Below the pieces are notes generated by a model. It searched no databases. It had not been told where the DNA came from and worked only from the letters and a program-made list of their open reading frames with translations. DNA of 64,000 nucleotides from Devosia sp. (GTDB lineage: Bacteria > Pseudomonadota > Alphaproteobacteria > Rhizobiales > Devosiaceae): assembly GCF_025809055.1 (NCBI RefSeq), contig NZ_CP075529.1, forward strand, positions 3,397,501 through 3,461,500, written 5' to 3'. Position 1 is the first letter of the stretch; the number at the start of each line of letters is the position of its first letter. Positions 17,282 through 25,884 of this stretch are shown piece after piece. The position numbers and the translations under genes are program-made.

Positions 17282-17311
17282 AAGGGCCAACCGCACCACC
17301 GGTTGGCCCTT
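17282..17311. terminator. Intrinsic terminator between convergent ubiA and DUF6101 genes
   Basis: A perfect 12-bp stem AAGGGCCAACCG / CGGTTGGCCCTT with a 6-nt loop, flanked by short T and A runs. It probably serves both converging genes. Confidence 0.75.
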
Positions 17312-17335
17312 CTTGCTGCTTTGGAGGCAGGTAAT

Positions 17336-17851
17336 TCAGTGCGTTTCGGCCTGGCCGGGCTTGCGGCGATTGAGGAAGCGCGGGCGGCGGGAAGCCTCGG
17401 CAGCCAGCTTCCGGCGCGGCGTCGGCGAGCCGAGCATGACCCCGTCAACCTGCTGGCTATAGGGCAGGTAAGACCCGTCGCCGGCCTTGATAAACAGCGG
17501 CAAACGAAGCTTTTTGCCCCAGTTCTGCCACTCGGCGACAACGTTGTGATTGCCCTCTTCTTCGAAGACCTTGTAGTTCAGTTCCGCGTCGGAATGGACC
17601 AGTTCGATGGAACTGGTCAGCATCCCTTCCTCGGAAATACTGGTGGCCACCGCGACCCCGATGAACTCGGTAACCGGCACCTTGATCTTGATCGCGACGC
17701 CACTTTGTTCAAGCTGCTTGCGAACCGTAACGGTCTTGACGGGATCCTTGGGGCCATTGTCGTTCGCCGCCACGAACCGGCGCTCGGCCAGTGCCGGCCG
17801 GCCGAAAGCCAGCACGACCGACGAACCCTCCATTGCAACGCCATGAACCAT
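17336..17851 (-). CDS. DUF6101-like conserved alphaproteobacterial protein
   Basis: A 171-residue soluble protein. The pattern VTEFIGVAV...VVAEWQNWGKKLRLPL... and the basic end RRPRFLNRRKPG fits the DUF6101 family, which has no known function. The C-terminal 30 residues are very basic, so nucleic acid or membrane-surface contact is possible (inference). AGGAAGG 7 nt upstream of the ATG at 17851 sets the start. The 250-bp upstream gap is rich in palindromes. Confidence 0.7.
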   Translation of the reverse strand: MVHGVAMEGSSVVLAFGRPALAERRFVAANDNGPKDPVKTVTVRKQLEQSGVAIKIKVPVTEFIGVAVATSISEEGMLTSSIELVHSDAELNYKVFEEEGNHNVVAEWQNWGKKLRLPLFIKAGDGSYLPYSQQVDGVMLGSPTPRRKLAAEASRRPRFLNRRKPGQAETH

Positions 17852-17934
17852 TTTGATGCCTTCCTGTAACTTCGAGAGCTGGTTTTTCCGCTCCGTTTGT
17901 GAGGACCAATCTAGCGCGTCCCCTTACCTGCCCC

Positions 17935-18014
17935 CTTAATCGGTTCGGTTAAGTTTATCTTGTTTTCCCGAAGGGTTAGCGGGGTATTGCACCCAGTCAG
18001 AAGCGGTTAACCGC
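17935..18014. promoter_or_regulatory. Palindrome-rich divergent intergenic region
   Basis: CTTAA-N9-TTAAG (17935-17953), AAGGGTTAGCGGGG (17971-17984) and a perfect 12-bp palindrome GCGGTTAACCGC (18003-18014). The middle motif is nearly identical to one upstream of ccrM (58470-58483). This suggests shared cell-cycle-type control, but the CtrA consensus TTAA-N7-TTAA is not met exactly. Confidence 0.4.
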
Positions 18015-18104
18015 GTGCCTTGCGACCGCGTTTACCCTGCCATATTTGCCAAATCCGCGGCCGCCCTTGTCCAAACGCGCGGCCAAGCCTAAAAGCCGGG
18101 CACC

Positions 18105-18944
18105 ATGCCGGCTTTCGCCCCGCTCTATTCCGATGATCTCGAACTGCTCCGCTCCACCGCGGTGGCAGCCGGCATCATTGCCAGCAGTTATTTTCGCCGC
18201 GACGTAAAATCCTGGACAAAGGACAATTCGTCCCCGGTCAGCGAGGCCGACATCATGGTCGACCGTTTCCTCGCCGCCAATCTGCTGCAGGCCAGGCCGA
18301 CCTATGGCTGGCTCAGCGAGGAGACCGTCGACAATCCCAGTCGTCTCAGCTGTGAACGCACCTTTGTCGTCGATCCCATCGATGGTACCCGCGCCTTCCT
18401 GCGCGGCGAGGAATACTGGACCATATCCCTCGCCGTCGTCGAAAACGGCGTCTCGGTGGCGGGCGTGGTCTATGCGCCGGCGCTTGATGAGTTTTATGAG
18501 GCCTCGCGCGGGGACGGCGCGCGCCTGAATGGCCGGGAACTGGTACGCCAGCGCCGTCCTGGCACGCCTCCACTCATCCCCGCGCCCGGTGCGGTTCATC
18601 AGGAAATGCAGGCGTCCGGGCTCAATTATACGCGCGGCCCCGCCTATCCTTCGCTCGCCTACCGGCTGGTGCAGGTGGCGACGGGAAGGCTTGATGCAGC
18701 AGTCGCCAGGCGCGGCTCGCAGGACTGGGATATTGCTGGCGCCGCCGTCATTCTCACCGAATGCGGCCTCGACTTTGCCGATGTGTGTTCCGGCCCCCCC
18801 GCATTCAACAAACGAGATGTGCGTCACGGAGCGCTTGCAGCCCTGGGCGACATCAGCCTAAAACCGCTCATCCACGCGGCATTGATCAAGGTCTATGGCT
18901 GTCCTGCCGATGGCCAGGACCTTGCCGAAACACTGACATCCTGA
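18105..18944 (+). CDS. Inositol monophosphatase / 3'(2'),5'-bisphosphate nucleotidase (CysQ-like)
   Basis: A 279-residue metal-dependent phosphatase with WLSEET (metal Glu, about 66-71), VDPIDGTRAF (about 89-98) and DWDIAGAAVI (about 207-216), the three IMPase superfamily motifs. It could remove phosphate from inositol-1-phosphate or from PAP. Its place before DUF4170 and envelope genes matches an arrangement often seen in this order. The substrate cannot be decided from sequence. Confidence 0.87.
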   Translation: MPAFAPLYSDDLELLRSTAVAAGIIASSYFRRDVKSWTKDNSSPVSEADIMVDRFLAANLLQARPTYGWLSEETVDNPSRLSCERTFVVDPIDGTRAFLRGEEYWTISLAVVENGVSVAGVVYAPALDEFYEASRGDGARLNGRELVRQRRPGTPPLIPAPGAVHQEMQASGLNYTRGPAYPSLAYRLVQVATGRLDAAVARRGSQDWDIAGAAVILTECGLDFADVCSGPPAFNKRDVRHGALAALGDISLKPLIHAALIKVYGCPADGQDLAETLTS

Positions 18945-18959
18945 AGTCCGGAAAGAACG

Positions 18960-19202
18960 ATGGCTGAAACGACCGAAAAACAACTTCTCCACCTGGTGAT
19001 CGGCGGCGAAATGTCGAGCCTGGACGGCGTGACCTTCGCCAACCTGGACGAGGTCGACATCGTCGGCGTCTATCCCAACTATGCGGCCGCCGAGAAAGTC
19101 TGGCGAGCCAAGGCGCAGATGACGGTCGACAGCGCCCAGACCCGCTATTTCATCGTGCACCTTCACCGCCTGCTTGATCCCGAAGGCGGAGCTGCAAGCT
19201 GA
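18960..19202 (+). CDS. DUF4170 family protein
   Basis: An 80-residue alpha/beta protein with ANLDEVDIVGVYPNYAAAEK and WRAKAQMTVDSAQTRYFIVH segments typical of DUF4170. This family usually lies between an inositol-phosphatase-like gene and lipid A or Kdo genes; its function is unknown. It is spaced 15 bp from the preceding gene and is likely in the same operon. Confidence 0.85.
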   Translation: MAETTEKQLLHLVIGGEMSSLDGVTFANLDEVDIVGVYPNYAAAEKVWRAKAQMTVDSAQTRYFIVHLHRLLDPEGGAAS

Positions 19203-19222
19203 TCCGGGATTTTCTCGGCCTT

Positions 19223-20464
19223 GTGGTCGCCCTCGCGCTGGTCGCGGGGGTGGCCTTCATGGCCACCGCGCCCTATTACGTATCCTATGTCGTGCTGGTG
19301 GCTGGGGTCATCGGCCTGCTTTATGCCTTGGCCAAGCGGGACCGGGCACTGGTGGATCCGGCGACCATCTTGATCATCCTCGGGCTCCTGCTTCAAGGCC
19401 TGAGCCTGGTCTTCGTCTATCGCCAGGATATCGACGCCCTGCCACTTCTCTCCTGCCTGCCGCTTCTGGTGGCGCCAAGTCTGGCTGCCCTGCTTACACG
19501 CCCCGCGAGCCGGTTCTGGCTTGGACCCCATGCCGTGCCAGCCCTGTTCCTCTTCGGCGCCGTGACGGCCGCCGGTGCTGGCCTTGTCGACCTCATGGTC
19601 TTCGAGCCCCGCCGGGTCGGGGTGGGCAACAATCCCATCCACTATGCCGGCCTCACCACCATCCTGGGATTCATGGCCCTGATGGGCATGGTGTCCAATA
19701 CCTCGCGCTGGCGGGTCATTTATCTTCTGGGGCCAGCTGCAGCGATTGTTGCGGTGGTGCTCTCAGGCTCACGGGGGCCGCTCCTGGCCTGCGCGGCGCT
19801 CGTTGTCGTGGCGCTGCCCTTCCTGTTGATCGCGCTGCGCAGCCGCGTCGCGATCCTTGCAACCCTGGCGGCCGTGGTTGGTGGTGGCGTCGCCTTCATG
19901 ATCCTGGCCGATTCCAGCCTTCTGATCGACCGCATCCTCGGCAATCTCGAGGATATGACCGTGGCCAGAGGCGGGGCGCCGGTCGAAAATGCGGTACGGA
20001 CGCTGATGTCGGCCATCCTGGCGCAGGACGAAGCGCGCGCCGCCATGTACGAAGCTGGCTGGCACGCTCTGCAATCATCGCCGATCTTCGGGGTCGGCTA
20101 TACCAGCGTCATGCCTTTGGCCCGCGAATTGTTCCCCGATCTGCGTATCCTGACGCGGCTCGAAAACCTGCACAGCGATCTGGCCAATTTTGCCGCTGTC
20201 TCCGGCGGGTTGGGTCTGGCGGCCTTCGGCTGTCTCTTGCTCGCGCCTCTGGCTGCTCTGCGCGGCATCAAATGGCGCCGGAACCCGGCCCTTGTTCTCG
20301 GGGTCATCACCCTTGTGGTCGCATTTGCAACTCTGGGTCTGACCAACGCCATGTTCGGCGTGCTGCCGCAGACCGTCTTGTTTGCGACGATCCTGGCCTA
20401 TCTGATGGCCTTGTCGGATGCGGCAAGGTTCAGCGATCCAGCTCGCTCAAAACCGCCTCAATAG
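19223..20464 (+). CDS. O-antigen ligase/polymerase-like membrane protein
   Basis: A 413-residue protein with about 10-12 hydrophobic segments and a large loop (about 245-315) with the H/R-containing motif GVGYTSVMP...LHSDLANF. This fits the WaaL/Wzy (Wzy_C) family, which transfers or polymerises O-antigen in the periplasm. The GTG at 19223 is the first standard start, but a CTG at 19199 that overlaps the DUF4170 stop, with GGAG 8 nt upstream, would add 8 residues and is a better-placed start. The 3' end overlaps the convergent LpxB-related gene by 35 bp. Confidence 0.75.
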   Translation: MVALALVAGVAFMATAPYYVSYVVLVAGVIGLLYALAKRDRALVDPATILIILGLLLQGLSLVFVYRQDIDALPLLSCLPLLVAPSLAALLTRPASRFWLGPHAVPALFLFGAVTAAGAGLVDLMVFEPRRVGVGNNPIHYAGLTTILGFMALMGMVSNTSRWRVIYLLGPAAAIVAVVLSGSRGPLLACAALVVVALPFLLIALRSRVAILATLAAVVGGGVAFMILADSSLLIDRILGNLEDMTVARGGAPVENAVRTLMSAILAQDEARAAMYEAGWHALQSSPIFGVGYTSVMPLARELFPDLRILTRLENLHSDLANFAAVSGGLGLAAFGCLLLAPLAALRGIKWRRNPALVLGVITLVVAFATLGLTNAMFGVLPQTVLFATILAYLMALSDAARFSDPARSKPPQ

Positions 20465-21581
20465 CCCCGGGCCCGCCGATCCTCTCCCGGCCGATGGCCC
20501 CAAGGCGTTCACGGGCTTGGGGATTTGCAAGCAGATCGGACAGCGCGCCAGCGACCTGGCCAGCATCGGCCGGAAGCGCCAGCCTTGCTGCGCCAAACAG
20601 GGCCTGTTCATCGCGAAACCGCGATTGCCGGTCCTTGGGACTGGTCATGTGAATGACCGGCTTTCCAAGGCCGAGCGCTTGAACCGTTGCAGTTCCGGCC
20701 TGCGAAAGAACGAGGTCAGCCTCGCTGAGGGCATTGCCCATGGCGCGGCCGCGCAGCAGGTTGAATGTGATCCGGCCATCCGACAGGGTGCCGAGATCGT
20801 CACCCTCGGTGCTCAGCAGGCTGGTGCGGCTCAGCCCTGCTGCCTCAGCCAGGTCATTGGTGGTGAAATCGCCAGCCACGGCCACGAAAATGTCGGGTAC
20901 GCCGTCGGCCGGCAATTGCTGCAGCGCCTCGACTTGCCTCGCAAAATTCGTTGTTGTTTCGCCACGGCTGCCCGGCAACAGCAAGACGGCAGTGCCCTGC
21001 CGGCGACGGCTCTTGGCGTCGTAGTCGCCAAACGGGATGGTATCCATCATCAGGTTGCCGGGCGCCGACGCCTTGATGCCGGCCCGCCGGAGAACGGCAG
21101 CCAGATTGTCGGCACGGCAAAAGGCCGTTTCGCAGGTGCGCGCCAGGATAAATGTCTCGGAAGCCGAATAAAGGCGCGCGGCCCCGGTCTTGTAGCAGTC
21201 GATATAGACCAGGTCCTTGATCCCGGTCAGCAGCGCCAGCAGCGGTACCATAACATCGCCGACGACGAGAATGCGGTCATACTTGCCCTTTAGCGAGCGC
21301 ATGAATTTGAGGGCAGGCGGCACCATGGCAAGCCCGCCCTTGGCGAGATCACGCCGCAGCGAGCCCTTGGCGGTCCGAGCGCCGCCCGAGTTGAGACTCG
21401 CGCGCGGCCCTACGATCGGACATATCCCGACATAGGCATTGCCGCTGCCGATCACCGGATAGGCATCGAGGCTGTGCACCGGCGCCAGGCGCTCGGCAAT
21501 GGCGGCGGCAATCCAGTCTTCGCCATGGCCGTTGGAAATGATCAGCAGCCGCCGGCGGTCGCCGGTCGTGCCGGGGTTCAA
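20430..21581 (-). CDS. Lipid-A-disaccharide synthase-related protein
   Basis: 383 residues of GT-B fold resembling the 'LpxB-related' family, which is distinct from true LpxB: IISNGHGEDWIAA near the N-terminus, VVGDVMVPLLAL (about 120), LLLPGSRGETTTNF (about 208) and LSQAGTATVQALGLGKPVI (about 310). The C-terminal acceptor/UDP region is like MurG/LpxB. The start is TTG 21581, which overlaps the TGA of the DUF2093 gene (TTGA), because nothing upstream in the frame matches the family. The activity is unknown; an envelope glycolipid is likely. Confidence 0.8.
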   Translation of the reverse strand: MNPGTTGDRRRLLIISNGHGEDWIAAAIAERLAPVHSLDAYPVIGSGNAYVGICPIVGPRASLNSGGARTAKGSLRRDLAKGGLAMVPPALKFMRSLKGKYDRILVVGDVMVPLLALLTGIKDLVYIDCYKTGAARLYSASETFILARTCETAFCRADNLAAVLRRAGIKASAPGNLMMDTIPFGDYDAKSRRRQGTAVLLLPGSRGETTTNFARQVEALQQLPADGVPDIFVAVAGDFTTNDLAEAAGLSRTSLLSTEGDDLGTLSDGRITFNLLRGRAMGNALSEADLVLSQAGTATVQALGLGKPVIHMTSPKDRQSRFRDEQALFGAARLALPADAGQVAGALSDLLANPQARERLGAIGRERIGGPGAIEAVLSELDR

Positions 21582-21799
21582 TTGCCCCGTCCGAAGCGCT
21601 CGAAGGCGGTGTGGGCGGCCACGGCATCGGCATAGGCTTCCTGCCTGTCCACACTCCAATAGAACAATTCGTCGAGCGGGATGGGCTTGCCGGTAATGGC
21701 ACACCGCACGAACGTGCCCTGCTTGAGCACGTCATAATCCCCGTCGCGATAGCGCAAACTCGCTTCAGCGGGGGAGAAGCCCTTGTCGAAAATGTTCAT
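21578..21799 (-). CDS. DUF2093 family protein
   Basis: A 73-residue protein with YRDGDYDVLKQGTFVRCAIT and ITGKPIPLDELFYWSVD, the whole of DUF2093, a small alphaproteobacterial family of unknown function. It overlaps the downstream LpxB-related gene by 4 bp and lies 48 bp after xseA on the same strand. Confidence 0.88.
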   Translation of the reverse strand: MNIFDKGFSPAEASLRYRDGDYDVLKQGTFVRCAITGKPIPLDELFYWSVDRQEAYADAVAAHTAFERFGRGN

Positions 21800-21847
21800 G
21801 GCCGGCTCCGTACATTTCCTGAGGCATATAGCGAACGGGAAGGGGCG

Positions 21848-23464
21848 TCAAAAGAGGCTTTCTTGCGAACCGCTCTCATCAGTTGGTCGGGGCGGCTTGC
21901 GCCGTGGGGCGGGGGCTCCGGCCACATTGGCATCCACGCTTCCCTCGGCCAGCGTGATTTTCAGCAGGTCGCCGGGCTTGAGGCCGCCCGCCTGGCTGAC
22001 CACCTTGCCTTCGGCGTCCTGCACCAGTGCATAGCCGCGGGCCAGCACATTCCGATAGCTCAGGGTTTCAAGCAGCTTGCCCAGTTGCTGCACCCTTTGC
22101 GCTCGCTCGGCGGTGATAGCGGCCGGCATCTGGGACAGGCGCTGGACGAGCTGCGCAAGGTTCGATTTAGCCTGGCGCAGTTCGGCCCGCAGCGGCCGCG
22201 GTGACAAGCGGGGTGCTAGGCGGCCAAGCAGGGTGCGCTTTCGTTCCAGGGACTGGCCGATTCCCAAGTCAATCCGCTGGGCGCGGGGGTCAAAGGTCAG
22301 TCTGGCGCGCTCCACGGTCTTGTTGAGGCCGGCAAGGGCGCGATGATCCAGATTGTCCAGCTTGTTGCGCAGGTCGGCATGGCGCTGGCGCACGAGGCGC
22401 GGCTGGATGGCCCCGGCCAGCCGCGACAGCGTCAGCCGCTTGTCCTGAACGAAGTGGCGCAGCCCGGCGGTCAAACGCGTCGTGGCGAGGTCCAGGCTTT
22501 GGCGCTGGGTCGAGACCAGATCGGCGGCGCGCGGCATGCCGGCTCCGGCGGCCCTGAGGCGATCCCTGAGGCTTGAAAGGCTGCGGCGTGCCGCCTGCCG
22601 CTGCCGGGCGCCCTGGTCATCGACATAGGCGATCAGCTCCGCGCGGACCGGCACCGCCGCTTCCGCAGCAGCTGTCGGCGTGGGCGCGCGCATGTCGGAT
22701 GCGTAGTCGATGAGTGTGGTGTCGGTCTCGTGCCCAACAGCAGAAATGACCGGAATGCCCGACGCTGCCACGGCGCGCACCACGGCTTCCTCGTTGAAAC
22801 CCCAGAGATCCTCGATCGAGCCGCCACCACGGGCGACGATCAGCAGGTCCGGGCGGGGAATGGCGCCGTCGGGCGCCAGGGCATTGAACCCCTCGATGGC
22901 GTTGACCACTTCGGGCGCACAGGTGTCGCCCTGGACCCGCACCGGCCAGACCAGCACGTGGCTCGGAAAGCGATCGCCGAGCCGGTGCAGGATATCGCGG
23001 ATGACCGCCCCGGTGGGCGAGGTGATGACGCCAATGACCCGCGGCAGATAGGGCAGGGGGCGCTTGCGCTCCCGGGCAAACAACCCCTCGGCCAGGAGCT
23101 TCTTGCGCCGCTCCTCGAGCAGCGCCATGAGCGCTCCGGCGCCGGCCGGCTCGATATTGTCGATGACGATCTGATATTTGGAGGAGCGCGGAAATGTCGT
23201 CAGCCGTCCGGTGGCGATGACTTCCAGTCCTTCTTCGGGCTTGAAGGTCAGCCGGGCATAGTTGCCCTTCCAGACAACGGCGTCGATCGAGGCGGCGTCG
23301 TCCTTGAGCGTGAAATAGGCATGGCCCGAGGAATGCTGCCCGCGAAAACCGGAGATTTCACCGCGCACGCGTACATGGCCGAATTCGTCCTCCACCATGC
23401 GTTTGACGGCATGGGATATCTCGCTGACGGTGAATTCGGCGGCGTTTGTCGGGGCTTCGGCCAT
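21848..23464 (-). CDS. xseA: Exodeoxyribonuclease VII large subunit
   Basis: A 538-residue XseA with an N-terminal OB-fold (about 10-105, VRVRGEISGFRGQHSSGHAY), a catalytic central domain (GVITSPTGAVIRD, ARGGGSIEDLWGFNEE, VGHETDTTL) and a long coiled-coil C-terminal region. With XseB it degrades single-stranded DNA. It is about 80 residues longer than the E. coli protein owing to the C-terminal coil and a basic tail (APRRKPPRPTDESG). xseB is not in the window. Confidence 0.95.
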   Translation of the reverse strand: MAEAPTNAAEFTVSEISHAVKRMVEDEFGHVRVRGEISGFRGQHSSGHAYFTLKDDAASIDAVVWKGNYARLTFKPEEGLEVIATGRLTTFPRSSKYQIVIDNIEPAGAGALMALLEERRKKLLAEGLFARERKRPLPYLPRVIGVITSPTGAVIRDILHRLGDRFPSHVLVWPVRVQGDTCAPEVVNAIEGFNALAPDGAIPRPDLLIVARGGGSIEDLWGFNEEAVVRAVAASGIPVISAVGHETDTTLIDYASDMRAPTPTAAAEAAVPVRAELIAYVDDQGARQRQAARRSLSSLRDRLRAAGAGMPRAADLVSTQRQSLDLATTRLTAGLRHFVQDKRLTLSRLAGAIQPRLVRQRHADLRNKLDNLDHRALAGLNKTVERARLTFDPRAQRIDLGIGQSLERKRTLLGRLAPRLSPRPLRAELRQAKSNLAQLVQRLSQMPAAITAERAQRVQQLGKLLETLSYRNVLARGYALVQDAEGKVVSQAGGLKPGDLLKITLAEGSVDANVAGAPAPRRKPPRPTDESGSQESLF

Positions 23465-23619
23465 GCCTTCTGGTGCGGCAAATGCTGAGTCAGGTCAAGG
23501 TGTGGTGGCGCGCTCTTGTGGCTCGACGGCCTCACCTTGAGCGCTACGGAGAAAGCGGTGCTCGAACGATCTCATCCTGATCTAGCCGAAGGATGGGGGT
23601 CGTGACCGGGGTTTAGTCG

Positions 23620-24513
23620 CTACTCAGCCGCGTCAGCTAGGTCGCCTTGGTCGAGGTTGCCCATGGATTGCACGATATGGTTGGCCAGGGCGTCGAAAAT
23701 GCCGCCATAGGCATGGCTGGCGCGCATCAGCGCGATCTGCGCATCGGCCAGGCGCGGCAGGCCCAGTTCATCACCGATGACCCGCATGCCGGGCTGCAGC
23801 GCACTTTCCGGCAGGAAGCCAACTGCAAGATCGGACAGCACCGCCGAGGAGATGGCGGTGGCGTTGGAAGACGTATAGGCGATCCGATAGTCCTTGTTGG
23901 CGCGCTCCAGCCCCTCGACCGCGTCCTTGCGCCAGATGCAGCATTGCGGCCCGCAGGCGATGGCCAGCGGCTCGGTGGCTAGCGCCCGGCCGCCATGGCT
24001 CGACACCCAGAACATGCGTTCATTGCGAAACAATTCGCCGAAATTCTGCTCGGTCCCCTGGGTGAAGACGATGAGATCGTAGCGCCCGGCCCGCATGCCG
24101 GCCAGCAACTGCTCCGAGGCCATGCACGACACATCAACGGCAATCTTGGGGTGGGTGCGCTGGAAGCTCGACAGAATCACCGGCAACAGACGTACCGCGT
24201 AATCATCGGGCACGCCGAAGCGGATCGAGCCGGCCAGGTCGCCGTCGTTGAACTGGTCGAGGATTTCGGCGTTGGTCCGCAACATCTTGCGGGCCCGCTC
24301 GTAAAGCACCTCGCCATGATGGGTCAGCGTCACGCTGCGGCCGTCGCGCGCCAATAGGGAGTGGCCCAGACGTTCCTCCAGGCGCTTGATCTGCATGGAG
24401 ACTGCCGATTGCGTCTTGTTCACCCGCCGGGCTGCCTCGGTGAAACTGCCGCAATCGGCAATGGCGCAAAAACTCTGCAACTGGTCGAGATCGAGTGGCG
24501 CGGTCATTTCCAT
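23620..24513 (-). CDS. LysR-family regulator, VtlR/LsrB-like
   Basis: A 297-residue LysR regulator. The N-terminal helix-turn-helix (LDQLQSFCAIADCGSFTEAA, NKTQSAVSMQIKRLEERLG) is followed by an effector domain from about residue 95. The sequence resembles VtlR (Brucella) and LsrB (Sinorhizobium), which are linked to stress and virulence and, for VtlR, activate small DUF1127 genes. Here a DUF1127 gene is divergently transcribed 141 bp away, which supports the call. Starts at 24516 (GTG), 24513 and 24507 (both ATG) are all possible. Confidence 0.85.
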   Translation of the reverse strand: MEMTAPLDLDQLQSFCAIADCGSFTEAARRVNKTQSAVSMQIKRLEERLGHSLLARDGRSVTLTHHGEVLYERARKMLRTNAEILDQFNDGDLAGSIRFGVPDDYAVRLLPVILSSFQRTHPKIAVDVSCMASEQLLAGMRAGRYDLIVFTQGTEQNFGELFRNERMFWVSSHGGRALATEPLAIACGPQCCIWRKDAVEGLERANKDYRIAYTSSNATAISSAVLSDLAVGFLPESALQPGMRVIGDELGLPRLADAQIALMRASHAYGGIFDALANHIVQSMGNLDQGDLADAAE

Positions 24514-24520
24514 CACCCAA

Positions 24521-24530
24521 ATTGATCAAT
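24521..24530. promoter_or_regulatory. Palindrome ATTGATCAAT between the LysR and DUF1127 genes
   Basis: A perfect 10-bp palindrome nested in the wider TTCCAT (24508-24513)/ATGGAA (24529-24534) inverted repeat just upstream of the LysR start. It suits LysR autoregulation and activation of the divergent gene; binding is inferred. Confidence 0.5.
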
Positions 24531-24654
24531 GGAATGAAATCTATTTGTTGGACGAATGGAAGTCCAGAACGTTATCTTCTCACCATCGGTACAGCGTCGT
24601 GCCGGTCCGCCGGCCTCCCTCCGGCGACATCCCTTTGGTACATGGAGATTTGAA

Positions 24655-24918
24655 ATGGCTCTCTCGCTTCCCGGCGAGCGGTCAGTTGCGGCTGGCTCGC
24701 ATGCCCATCCCGTACGTGCGCTTTTTGACTGGCTTGCCCAGGTGAAGACCAATCGTGCTCGCCGCACCGCCCTGCAGGGCCTTCTCGATATGGATACCGC
24801 TCGCTTGCGCGATCTGGGTATCGACCGGTCCGACATCGCCGATGCCATGCTGGCGCGCAATGCCCGCACGCCCGGCATGGTGTTGAACGCGGCCCGTTCC
24901 CGCAACGCACTGACCTGA
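24655..24918 (+). CDS. DUF1127 small basic protein
   Basis: An 87-residue protein with the DUF1127 core RTALQGLLDMDTARLRDLG IDRSDI (about 40-65). Small DUF1127 proteins in alphaproteobacteria bind RNA or influence RNA turnover and phosphate/stress responses. The start is ATG 24655 with GGAG at 24644-24647; an open extension upstream is non-coding. It is divergent from the LysR gene and followed by three hairpins ending in a terminator. Confidence 0.85.
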   Translation: MALSLPGERSVAAGSHAHPVRALFDWLAQVKTNRARRTALQGLLDMDTARLRDLGIDRSDIADAMLARNARTPGMVLNAARSRNALT

Positions 24919-24924
24919 TCTGCA

Positions 24925-25069
24925 CAAAGTTTCGCGGCCGCGTCTCGTGGCTGCGCCATCCGTTGGTTCGAACACGATGAGTGCTCGTGCCATCTCCCGG
25001 GCCGGATTTGCCTCCGGTCCCGTTTCCTGACAACTTGCCGGGCCGTGACCACACGGACCCGGCTTTTTT
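24925..25069 (+). ncRNA. Candidate three-hairpin sRNA or structured 3' UTR
   Basis: Three consecutive hairpins follow the DUF1127 stop: CACGA/TCGTG (24973-24989), CGGGCCGG/CCGGTCCCG with one bulge (24998-25022) and a terminator stem (25037-25063) with six Ts. The linker between the first two has CCATCTCCC, complementary to a ribosome site. AbcR RNAs of this order have three stem-loops with CUCCC-type anti-ribosome-site motifs, and CcsR RNAs of Rhodobacter derive from downstream of a DUF1127 gene. The 5' end is a guess; no promoter was identified. Confidence 0.4.
25037..25069 (+). terminator. Intrinsic terminator
   Basis: Stem GCCGGGCCGTG / CACGGACCCGGC with a 4-nt loop and one bulged A, followed by TTTTTT. 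It ends the DUF1127/sRNA transcript; the next gene converges. Confidence 0.8.
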
Positions 25070-25104
25070 CTGCTTGAATGTGAGAAGCGCGAAGGGTCGG
25101 CTCG

Positions 25105-25350
25105 TCAGGTGAAGCTGACGCCGATCTCCGTTGCCTTGCGCCAGGCAACCATGCAGTCAAAGCGCCTGCCGTCATCGAGAGCCAACTGAAACCGGTCGGG
25201 TATGCCGATAATGCCGCCGACACTCAGCTTGGCGCCGGTCTCCGACAGGTTCCGCACGGTACAGTCGAAGGTTGAAAAGCCATCGTTGATGACGATCTTG
25301 GCGCCTTTCAGCGTGCGCTGACGGGGTGCTGACCTGTTGTCTTCAGCCAT
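25105..25350 (-). CDS. PilZ domain protein
   Basis: 81 residues that form a single PilZ fold with an R-rich start (RSAPRQRTLKGAK) and N-L-S-E-T-G-A (positions 34-40). These correspond to the RxxxR and (D/N)xSxxG cyclic-di-GMP motifs, so binding is plausible. There is no output domain. It is 30 bp downstream of the IalB-like gene on the same strand. Confidence 0.8.
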   Translation of the reverse strand: MAEDNRSAPRQRTLKGAKIVINDGFSTFDCTVRNLSETGAKLSVGGIIGIPDRFQLALDDGRRFDCMVAWRKATEIGVSFT

Positions 25351-25380
25351 GGTCCGGCCTCGTAGATAGCTGCCGCAAAT

Positions 25381-25884
25381 CTAGGGCAGGGCGGCAAAGC
25401 CTTCGGCGAAGCCGTCCAGCGAAACGGGAATGCCCACGCCTTCCTCGGGTGTGCGGAACACCACGAAAATCGCGTCGGTCCCCTCCGAGAGCACCGAGAT
25501 CAGCTCATCGTCCAGTTCGACCTCGGCGATGCAACCATTGGGCAGGCAACGCACGAAGGCGACCCGGCCGAGATCGGTGCCGTCCACATTCAGCCCGAGC
25601 CCATTGGGCAACAACACGCCCAGGGGCGCAAGCACGCGCAGCAGGCGCGCCTCGCGGTCGGCCGTGCGCAGCACGATCACCGACAGCCCGACATTCGGCT
25701 GGTCTTCGGCAAGCACGTTCTGGATGATCGCGCATTGTTCGCCGCTGGCTCCGGGAGGCGTGTCGCAGCTCATCTGCCAATCGCCATATTCGGCCCGGAC
25801 TGTGCCCTGGGCCATTGCGGGTCCGCTTGCCAGGGCCAGTATCGTCGCGCCGAGGAGACAAATCCGACGTGCCAACAGCTTCAT
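25381..25884 (-). CDS. Invasion-associated locus B (IalB) family protein
   Basis: A 167-residue exported protein: signal peptide about 1-25 (LGATILALASGPAMAQ), then the IalB domain with YGDWQMSCD and two cysteine pairs (CDTPP...QCAII, FVRCLPNGC). IalB proteins are periplasmic or outer-membrane-associated; the role is unclear outside Bartonella invasion. The start is ATG 25884; a TTG one codon upstream is possible. It is divergent from the cox operon. Confidence 0.85.
   Translation of the reverse strand: MKLLARRICLLGATILALASGPAMAQGTVRAEYGDWQMSCDTPPGASGEQCAIIQNVLAEDQPNVGLSVIVLRTADREARLLRVLAPLGVLLPNGLGLNVDGTDLGRVAFVRCLPNGCIAEVELDDELISVLSEGTDAIFVVFRTPEEGVGIPVSLDGFAEGFAALP

Noticed and set aside
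24960..25022. Possible tRNA (GGTTCGAAC segment)
   Set aside because: No acceptor stem or anticodon arm can be drawn; the hairpins fit an sRNA or 3' UTR better.
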